Of a DNA stretch of 64,000 nucleotides, positions 58,130 to 64,000 are shown one piece after another (the stretch's first letter is position 1; the number at the start of each line of letters is the position of its first letter). The notes under the pieces were generated by a model, which saw nothing but the letters and a program-made list of their open reading frames with translations, did not search any database and was not told where the DNA came from. Origin of the DNA: Pseudonocardia autotrophica (lineage in GTDB: Bacteria > Actinomycetota > Actinomycetes > Mycobacteriales > Pseudonocardiaceae). Location of the stretch: positions 5,270,001 through 5,334,000 of the forward strand of contig NZ_AP018920.1 in assembly GCF_003945385.1 (NCBI RefSeq), in the 5' to 3' direction. The translations under genes and the position numbers were made by a program.

Positions 58130-59281
58130 TCAGCCCGAGTAGTCGAAGACCTCTCGCCAGAGCTTCCGGACGTCCTTCTCCCGCTCCGCCCGGTCCTGCT
58201 GGGTCATCAGCAGGAATCCCGGATCCCCCGGCATCGGCAGGTCGAACTCGCCCGCCTTCTGCGCCCCGAGGGACGTGCGGGCCGGGACGAAACCCTGCGC
58301 GGCGGCGAACTCCTGGCCCGAGCGCGACATCTGCCAGTTCATGAACACCTGCGCCGCCGGGTTGTCGGCGCCGCGGGTGGTCAGGGCGAGCGGGGTGTAG
58401 GCCGCCGACGCCCCCGAGTCCGGGATCACCATCTTGATCGGCGCCCCGGATCGCGGCAGCGCGATGCCGTTGTTCAGCCCGACGGTCGCGGCGGCGATCT
58501 CACCGCGGCTCAGAGCTTCCATCTCCACCGCCACGCTGTCGTAGACGATCGGGCCCTGCTCCCCCAGCCGGCGGAGGTAGTCCTCTCCGAAGGTCTGGAC
58601 GAGCAGGTCCGAGAGCGCCATGTTGTAGCTGCCCGCACCGATCTGGACGGTGCCGATCGCGTTGCGGTAGCGGGGCTGGAGCAGGTCGGCCCACTCGGTC
58701 GGCGCCTCCTCCGGCGGAACGACTCGGGTGTTGTAGGCGAAGGCGTAGAGCGAGTAGAAGCTCGAGATGTAACGCCCGTCGTCGAACACGACCCCGTTGG
58801 CCCGCAGCTCCTCGTCGAACGGGGTCCGGTAGGGGACGAGCACACCGGCCTCGGCGAGCGTGTCCGTCGCCTTGGTGTCGGTGGTGCGGACGATGTCGAC
58901 CGACAGCCGGTCCGCCCCGGCCTCACTGAGCACGCGTTCGAGCAGCTTGTTGGACGGCATCCGGATGAACTCCGCGTCGATGCCGGTCTCCTCGCGGAAC
59001 CGGCGGACGGTCAGGTCCTCGGTCTCGAAACCCATCCCGCTGAAGATGCTCACGCTGCTGTCCCGGGCCGCCTCGTACAGCTCGCGGTCCGCGATCGTCT
59101 CCCCGGCGATCACGAGGCCGTCCGAGGTGTCCCGGGCCGGGACCGGCAGGAGGTCGTCCGTCCCGCTCGCCTCGGCGGCGCACCCGCCGAGGACGACCAC
59201 GGCGAGCAGTGCCGCCAGCCCCGTACGCGCGCTGCGACCGCGTCGTCGCCGCGCCGTCCCACTCAGTCCCATCTCACTCAC
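58130..59281 (-). CDS. ABC transporter substrate-binding lipoprotein (FbpA-like)
   Basis: 383 residues from a GTG at 59281 that overlaps the permease stop. A basic N-terminus and signal end at VVLGGC (lipobox). The mature part resembles FbpA/2-aminoethylphosphonate/thiamine-type binding proteins (VSIFSGMGFETEDLTVRRF, YALSLYAFAYN-like YSLYAFAYNTRVVPPEEAP, WMNWQ-like FMNWQMSRSGQEF). The ligand, ferric ion or a small organic molecule, cannot be told. The tyrosine-rich pocket seen in ferric-ion binders is not obvious. It is the last gene of its operon. Confidence 0.85.
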   Translation of the reverse strand: MSEMGLSGTARRRRGRSARTGLAALLAVVVLGGCAAEASGTDDLLPVPARDTSDGLVIAGETIADRELYEAARDSSVSIFSGMGFETEDLTVRRFREETGIDAEFIRMPSNKLLERVLSEAGADRLSVDIVRTTDTKATDTLAEAGVLVPYRTPFDEELRANGVVFDDGRYISSFYSLYAFAYNTRVVPPEEAPTEWADLLQPRYRNAIGTVQIGAGSYNMALSDLLVQTFGEDYLRRLGEQGPIVYDSVAVEMEALSRGEIAAATVGLNNGIALPRSGAPIKMVIPDSGASAAYTPLALTTRGADNPAAQVFMNWQMSRSGQEFAAAQGFVPARTSLGAQKAGEFDLPMPGDPGFLLMTQQDRAEREKDVRKLWREVFDYSG

Positions 59282-61040
59282 CGAGACCCTTTCCGAAGCG
59301 CCGGGGCAGGTACGACAGCACGAACATGATCAGGCAGTAGAGAAGGCTCATCGCGGCCGCGACGTGCAGCGCACCGCCGTTCTCGAACTGGTCGAAGATC
59401 GCGATCGAGAGGATCTTCGTGTCGTTGGTGTAGAGGAACAGCGGCACCGTGAGCTCGCGCATGCTGAGCATGAGCAGCAGCAGGAAGGTCGCCGAGAGCG
59501 CGGTCCGCATGAGCGGGACGGTGACGGCCGTGATCGCCCGCCGGCGTCGCGCACCGAGCAGGACCGCCGCGTCCTCGAGGTCACGGTCGGTCGACTGGAT
59601 CGACGCGGCCACGCTGCGCAGACCCTGCGGCATCTGCACCGCCACGAAGGCGACGACGAGCACCCACAACGTGCCGTAGAGCTGGACCGGCATCATCAGC
59701 CAGGTCCACAGCAGGCCCATGCCGAGGACGATCGCGGGTACCGCCAGGGGCGTCATCGAGATGCCCTCCAGCGCCCCCCGGCCCCGGGCCCTCGTGCGGT
59801 ACACGACGTAGGCGACGAGGAACGACAGGATCGTGCCGAACGCCGCGGCGCCGACAGCCACCAGGACGCTGTTGCCGACGATGGACCAGAACGAGAACGA
59901 TCCGAGCGTTCCGGCCCCGTAGGCGCTCAGGTCGAGCGCCCCCTCCTCGAACAGCTCGGACAACGACCCGATGTAGGGCGAGCGGCGCACCGAGGTGAGC
60001 GCCAGCGCGAGCAGCGGCAGCACGACGGCGAGCGCGAAGTACACCGCCGCGATGCCGAACGCCGGCCACCGCCACCCGCCGAGCCGGATCCGGCCCGCCT
60101 TGACTCCCTTGCCCGACACCGTGGTGTAGGACCGCTTGGCCAGCGCGCGCCGCTGCAGCCAGGTCACGATCAGCACGACCGCCACCAGGACGACCGCCAG
60201 CGCGGCGGCCTCGTTCCCGCGCGACGGGTAGGTGTTCATCATCCGGTAGATGTAGGTCGGGATGGTGTCGATCGAGCCCGGGCTCGCAAGCACCTGGGCC
60301 ACCGGGAAGTTCTCGAACACCAGCACGAACACCAGCAGCGCCGAGCCGAGGATCGCCGGCAGGGCCAGTGGCACGGTGACCGAGCGGACCATCCGGCGGT
60401 GCGTGCCGCCGTGCACGACCGCGGCCTCCTCCAGGTCCGGGTTCATCATCGACATCGACGCATGGACCAGCAGGAACGCGTACGGGGCGTAGTACATCCC
60501 CATCACGAACACCAGGCCGCCGAGCGAGTAGAGATTGACCTCGAGGCCGATCCCGAGGTCCCGGAAGAGGATGTTCAGCAGTCCGGCCCCGGGGCTGCCG
60601 AGCATCGACCAGGCGAGCGCGCCGACGTAGGACGGCAGGAACATCGGGGTCAGGCCGACCAGGTAGACGAACGGCCGGGCCGGCACGTCGGTACGGGCCG
60701 CGAGGAACGCGACGCCCGCGCCGAGCAGCACCGCGAGGAGCGAGGCTCCGGTCGCGATGATCAACGAGTTGAGCGACGCCTGACGGATCTCCGGCTCGGC
60801 CAGTACCGCGAAGTTCTCCAGCGTCAGGTCGAGTCCGATGCTCCCCGGACGCGGGACGTCGACGCTGAAGGCGCCGAACAGCACCAGACCGGCGGGGATG
60901 AGGATGAGGAACGCGAGGATCGCCAGCAGCGGCCCGCTCGCCTTCCAGCCGGAGTGCCGGCGAGCGGGCCGGCCGGTCCGGCGCGCGGGGTCGGGCGGAG
61001 CCTCGACGGGCCGGTCGGCCCTGGGGGGCGAGACGGTCAT
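59274..61040 (-). CDS. ABC transporter permease, fused two-domain (FbpB-like)
   Basis: 588 residues with about 12 helices and two EAA loops, AAVVHGGTHRRMVRSVTVPLALPAIL (in the first half) and AAVLLGARRRRAITAVTVPLMRTAL (in the second). FbpB/ThiP-like proteins carry both membrane halves on one chain. A basic cytosolic N-terminus precedes helix 1. The start (ATG at 61040) overlaps the ATPase stop. Confidence 0.92.
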   Translation of the reverse strand: MTVSPPRADRPVEAPPDPARRTGRPARRHSGWKASGPLLAILAFLILIPAGLVLFGAFSVDVPRPGSIGLDLTLENFAVLAEPEIRQASLNSLIIATGASLLAVLLGAGVAFLAARTDVPARPFVYLVGLTPMFLPSYVGALAWSMLGSPGAGLLNILFRDLGIGLEVNLYSLGGLVFVMGMYYAPYAFLLVHASMSMMNPDLEEAAVVHGGTHRRMVRSVTVPLALPAILGSALLVFVLVFENFPVAQVLASPGSIDTIPTYIYRMMNTYPSRGNEAAALAVVLVAVVLIVTWLQRRALAKRSYTTVSGKGVKAGRIRLGGWRWPAFGIAAVYFALAVVLPLLALALTSVRRSPYIGSLSELFEEGALDLSAYGAGTLGSFSFWSIVGNSVLVAVGAAAFGTILSFLVAYVVYRTRARGRGALEGISMTPLAVPAIVLGMGLLWTWLMMPVQLYGTLWVLVVAFVAVQMPQGLRSVAASIQSTDRDLEDAAVLLGARRRRAITAVTVPLMRTALSATFLLLLMLSMRELTVPLFLYTNDTKILSIAIFDQFENGGALHVAAAMSLLYCLIMFVLSYLPRRFGKGLGE

Positions 61041-62173
61041 GCCACGGCCGCCTTCGGCATCGCAGGCGCCGGCGCGTCCGCGCCGATCTCGTCCGGCAGG
61101 ATCCGGACCCGCTCCGGGGCCACCCGGACCCGGACCGGCTCGCCGATCGCGTGCCTCGATCCCGCGGTCTCGCTGTCGCAGGACGCCTCGACCAGGTATC
61201 CGCCGTCGAGCTCGATCTGACAGCGCACGGTGGTGCCCTGGTAGACCGACATCCGCACGGTGCCGTTCCAGGAGTTCGTCTCGGGCGCCCCGCCGGACCC
61301 GGCCGGCTCGATCACCACGTCCTCCGGCCGGAAGCAGGCGCTGTGCGCCCCGGTACCGGCGGGACGACCCTCCGCGGCGACGGTGAGCCCGGGCCCGGCC
61401 AGCACGTGCCGGCCGGAGGCGTCGGAGCTCTGCACGCCGAAGACGTTGCCCATCCCCAGGAAGCGCGCGATGGACGCGGTGCGCGGCGCGGTGAAGAGCT
61501 CACGGGGCGTCGCCAGCTGGGTGATCCGGCCGCCTTCCATGATCGCGATCCGGTCCGCCAGCGCGAGCGCCTCGCTCTGGTCGTGCGTCACGTACATCGA
61601 GGTGAGGCCCCGCTCGACCTGGATCCGCCGCAGCTCCATCCGCAGGTCGTCGCGCAACCGGGCGTCCAGGTTGGACAGCGGCTCGTCGAGCAGCAGCACG
61701 CTCGGCTCCATCGCCATCGACCGGGCCAGCGCCACCCGCTGCATCTGCCCACCGCTGAGCATGCTGGCGCCGCGCTCGGCGTAGGCGCCCAGCCCGACCA
61801 GCTCCAGGACCTCCATAGCCCGCGTGCGGACCTCGGCCCGGGAGAGCTTCTTGATCTCCAGCGGGAAGCTCACGTTCTCCAGCACCGTGCGGTGCGGCCA
61901 GACCGCGTAGGACTGGAAGACCATTCCGACGTTGCGCTTGTACGCCGGCACGTTGCGGCGGGTCGCGTGGTCGTACACGACCCGGTCGCCGATCGTGATC
62001 GTTCCCCCGGTCGGCTCCTCGAGCCCGGCGATGCAGCGCATCGTGCTGGTTTTCCCGCAGCCCGACGTGCCCAGGAGGACGACCGATTCACCGTTCTCGA
62101 TCTCCAGGTCGAGATTTCGTACGGCGACGACGTCGCCGTAGGCCAGTTCCAATCCGGAGAGCAGGACCCTCAT
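61037..62173 (-). CDS. ABC transporter ATP-binding protein (FbpC/PotA-like)
   Basis: 378 residues. Walker A LGTSGCGKTSTMR, Q-loop FQSYAVWPHR, signature LSGGQMQRVALARSM, Walker B LLLDEPLSNLD, switch THDQSEA, then a C-terminal TOBE domain (ACFRPEDVVIEP ... VRVAPERVRIL). It is the first gene of the operon. The ATG at 62173 follows AAAGGTGA. The preceding 150 bases contain a CTGTATACAG palindrome. Confidence 0.94.
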   Translation of the reverse strand: MRVLLSGLELAYGDVVAVRNLDLEIENGESVVLLGTSGCGKTSTMRCIAGLEEPTGGTITIGDRVVYDHATRRNVPAYKRNVGMVFQSYAVWPHRTVLENVSFPLEIKKLSRAEVRTRAMEVLELVGLGAYAERGASMLSGGQMQRVALARSMAMEPSVLLLDEPLSNLDARLRDDLRMELRRIQVERGLTSMYVTHDQSEALALADRIAIMEGGRITQLATPRELFTAPRTASIARFLGMGNVFGVQSSDASGRHVLAGPGLTVAAEGRPAGTGAHSACFRPEDVVIEPAGSGGAPETNSWNGTVRMSVYQGTTVRCQIELDGGYLVEASCDSETAGSRHAIGEPVRVRVAPERVRILPDEIGADAPAPAMPKAAVA

Positions 62174-62327
62174 CGGTTCACCTTTCCGGGACCCCCACGA
62201 GCAGCCGTGCCGGCCGCAGTGGATCGGATCCTGTCGTCGTTGACATGCGTGAGCCAGATCTCGAAGTACAGTAGTCGACAGCTGTATACAGGTACAGAGC
62301 GATTCCACGGAATCCTGTTCGTGCAGC
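62174..62327 (-). promoter_or_regulatory. Promoter of the FbpABC-like operon with CTGTATACAG operator
   Basis: CTGTATACAG at 62282-62291 is a perfect ten-base palindrome, flanked by GTACAG on the left (from 62265) and GGTACAG on the right. The form is typical of GntR-family operators. No dedicated GntR gene lies beside it in this window. It is about 110 bases from the ATPase start. Confidence 0.6.
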
Positions 62328-63509
62328 TCATGACGGGTCGCTCGCTCGGGCGGCCGTGGCGCTCGCCGTGCCGAGCAGCACGGCGATCAGACCGAACACG
62401 CCTGCCGTCCCGCCCCAGACCACCAGCGCCGAGGCTCCGAACGGCACGAGCATCTGGGCGAGCCGGTTACCGCTCATCCGCAGTCCCATGGCGGCTCCGT
62501 GCTGTCCCGGGGCGGTCAGCGTCACCACCCAGGACAGCGTCAGGGGCTGGGTGAGCCCGAGCGCGCCCCCCATCACCCCGACGGCGACGACCGCGACCAC
62601 GGGACCACCGAGGGGCAGCGCCACGAAACACAGCGCCGCGCAGGCCGAGCTCACCGCGATCAGCCGGGTGTAGCCGAAGCGCTCGACCAGCCGTCCGGCG
62701 GCGAGCCGGACGGCGATCCCGGTGGCGGCGCGCAGGGCCAGCAGCGCACCCAGGAAGAAGGCCGGCGCACCCCGCTCGTCGGCCCACACCGGCAGGTACA
62801 CGAGCAGCAGATCGGTGGCCACCACCGTCCCGATACCCGCCACCATGGCCTGCCACATCCCCGGCCGGCGCAGGATCGAGAGCATCGGGTCGGGAGTTCC
62901 GGTGGCTTCGCCGGCCGCGCGCCGTTGCGGCACGCACGCAGTCACCACGGCGGTGAACAGCGCCAGTGCCACGCCGGCCCACAACGCGGGAGCCAGGTCA
63001 CGGAGCGGGGCCCCGGTGGCGGTCACCGTGGTCACCACCAGCGACGACACCAGCACCGGGCCGATCATCTGCCCGACCGAGTTGGAGACCGTGTAGGTCG
63101 CGTAGACCCGGTCGCGCTCCCGCCGCCCCAGCCCGCGGGTCGCCGGCACCGCCTGCTGGCCGACCAGGATCATCAGGTGCCCCAGGCCGAAGAGCGCGTT
63201 GGCGACGAGGATCTGCCAGATCTCGGTCGTGGCGACCATCGCCGCCGTGCAGCCGGCTATCAGCAGCGCCCCGGCGACGCCCGCCGTCCGCTCCCCACTG
63301 CGATCCACCCAGCGGCCGACCGGAACGGCCGCGAGGAACGGCAGAACCGAGAAGCCCGCTGCGACCAGCCCGACGGCGACGGCATCACCACCGACGTCGA
63401 GCACGTGATAGCTGATGATCGGCCGGATCCCGAACGCGGTCGCCTGGCCGGACGCCCCGGCGACGAGGAGCAGCCGGTACCACCGGCCGAGCCCCGGATC
63501 TGCGCCCAC
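62328..63509 (-). CDS. MFS transporter
   Basis: 393 residues, about 12 helices. Motif A-like VPVGRWVDRSGERTAGVAGALL lies between helices 2 and 3, and AAGRLVERFGYTRLIAVS between 8 and 9. It is the size of DHA1-type exporters or small-molecule transporters; the substrate is unknown. The GTG at 63509 is one base beyond the hydratase stop, so the two genes are co-transcribed. Confidence 0.88.
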   Translation of the reverse strand: MGADPGLGRWYRLLLVAGASGQATAFGIRPIISYHVLDVGGDAVAVGLVAAGFSVLPFLAAVPVGRWVDRSGERTAGVAGALLIAGCTAAMVATTEIWQILVANALFGLGHLMILVGQQAVPATRGLGRRERDRVYATYTVSNSVGQMIGPVLVSSLVVTTVTATGAPLRDLAPALWAGVALALFTAVVTACVPQRRAAGEATGTPDPMLSILRRPGMWQAMVAGIGTVVATDLLLVYLPVWADERGAPAFFLGALLALRAATGIAVRLAAGRLVERFGYTRLIAVSSACAALCFVALPLGGPVVAVVAVGVMGGALGLTQPLTLSWVVTLTAPGQHGAAMGLRMSGNRLAQMLVPFGASALVVWGGTAGVFGLIAVLLGTASATAARASDPS

Positions 63510-63510
63510 G

Positions 63511-64000
63511 TCAGCGGCCGATGAACCGGGGCGGGCGTTTCTCCCGGAAGGCCGCCACCCCCTCGCGGTAGTCGTCGCTCTGGTTGAGCTGGGGCTGCAT
63601 GAGCGCCTCGAGTTCGAGGTACTGCTCCAGCCCCGGCCCGGTCGCGTTCGCGAACAGCCGCTTGGCGAATCCGAGTGCCCTGGTGGGGCCCTCGGCCATC
63701 GACGCCGCGAGTTCGGCGGTCGCGTTCTCCAGCTCGTCGTCCGGGACGACGCGGGTGACCAGGCCGAGCTCCAGCGCCTCGGCCGCGGGCACCGTCCGTC
63801 CGGTGTAGACGATCTCCTTCGCCCGCATCGTCCCGATGTGCCGGGTCAGCAGGTAGAGGGCACCGCCGTCGGGCACCAGCCCGCGCTTGACGAAGACGAA
63901 GCTGAAGCGGGCGTTCTCCGAGGCGATCACGAAGTCCGACGCCAGCGCCATCCCCCAGCCGATGCCGGCGGCGACCCCGCGCACGGCCGAGATCACCGGC
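63511..64000 (-). CDS. Enoyl-CoA hydratase/isomerase family protein, 5' end outside window
   Basis: About 162 codons of a crotonase, entering from the right edge. VISAVRGVAAGIGWGMALASDFVIASENA is the second oxyanion-hole region (split here as VRGVAAGIGWGMAL and ASDFVIASENARFSFVF). GLVPDGGALYLLTRHIGTMRA and GVAAFREKRPPRFIGR complete the C-terminal part. The N-terminal third, with the first oxyanion motif, is missing only because of the window end. Confidence 0.9.
   Translation of the reverse strand, partial: PVISAVRGVAAGIGWGMALASDFVIASENARFSFVFVKRGLVPDGGALYLLTRHIGTMRAKEIVYTGRTVPAAEALELGLVTRVVPDDELENATAELAASMAEGPTRALGFAKRLFANATGPGLEQYLELEALMQPQLNQSDDYREGVAAFREKRPPRFIGR

Noticed and set aside
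58860..61220. 786-codon plus-strand open frame rich in His, Arg, Glu and Gln
   Set aside because: Antisense to the FbpB-like permease. Composition is typical of reverse reading of hydrophobic GC-rich genes.

Overview
The window is very GC-rich, densely packed bacterial DNA with strong G/C third-position bias, many GTG/TTG starts, ATGA stop/start overlaps and short intergenic spaces. A mycothiol-type maleylpyruvate isomerase, LAL-type LuxR and MocR regulators, and the overall family mix point to a catabolically versatile actinobacterium. Pseudonocardia or a close relative is my best guess, by inference only. No rRNA, tRNA, CRISPR array or phage gene was seen.

Layout. 0-11.4 kb: mixed genes: a DUF5996-like gene cut by the left edge, a DHA2 exporter, a GNAT/flavin-reductase pair, a large LAL LuxR regulator, MarR, a truncated SnoaL-like fragment, a thioredoxin-reductase-like flavoprotein divergent from an XRE-cupin regulator, a methyltransferase and a MocR regulator. 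11.5-16.5 kb: a MocR-adjacent set (ABM/zinc-ribbon protein, half and double cupins, frameshifted aldehyde dehydrogenase) with scars of rearrangement. 16.5-34.5 kb: a large degradation locus. It holds a LysR regulator, an MFS importer, an operon for hydroxyacid dehydrogenase / aldehyde dehydrogenase / enoyl-CoA hydratase / CoA-transferase, a GntR regulator, a ketol-acid reductoisomerase (ilvC), and a second operon with two amidohydrolases, a Rieske ferredoxin, a ferredoxin reductase, an SDR, a thiolase and an acyl-CoA ligase. 34.5-38.3 kb: a LuxR-HTH/periplasmic-binding-protein fusion whose 5' end abuts an IS1634-like element. 38.5-53.1 kb: a deacetylase/penicillin-acylase pair; an SDR/FAH-hydrolase pair divergent from an alpha/beta-hydrolase/LysR/SDR operon; a SsuABC/TauABC-like transporter with a ThDP enzyme; and a zinc alcohol dehydrogenase. 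53.3-58 kb: an acyl-CoA-dehydrogenase-fold oxidase and a gentisate ring-cleavage operon (dioxygenase, mycothiol-type isomerase, MarR, FAH-family hydrolase). 58.1-64 kb: an FbpABC-like ABC transporter, an MFS protein and a partial enoyl-CoA hydratase.

Two patterns tie the centre together. First, a palindromic motif, TCCTGGATCC, recurs in six gaps from 15.7 to 27.0 kb: before the aldehyde dehydrogenase, a small membrane protein, the MFS importer, gntR, ilvC and the amidohydrolase operon. It looks like the operator set of the local GntR protein. Second, the divergent lysR/hydroxyacid-dehydrogenase unit seems to have been duplicated and then to have decayed reciprocally: the left copy keeps lysR but only stubs of the operon, and the right copy keeps the operon but only a stub of lysR. 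The most novel-looking machinery is the operon of two different metal-type amidohydrolases with a Rieske ferredoxin and reductase but no oxygenase subunit, apparently co-regulated with an ilvC paralogue. Its substrate cannot be read from sequence alone.
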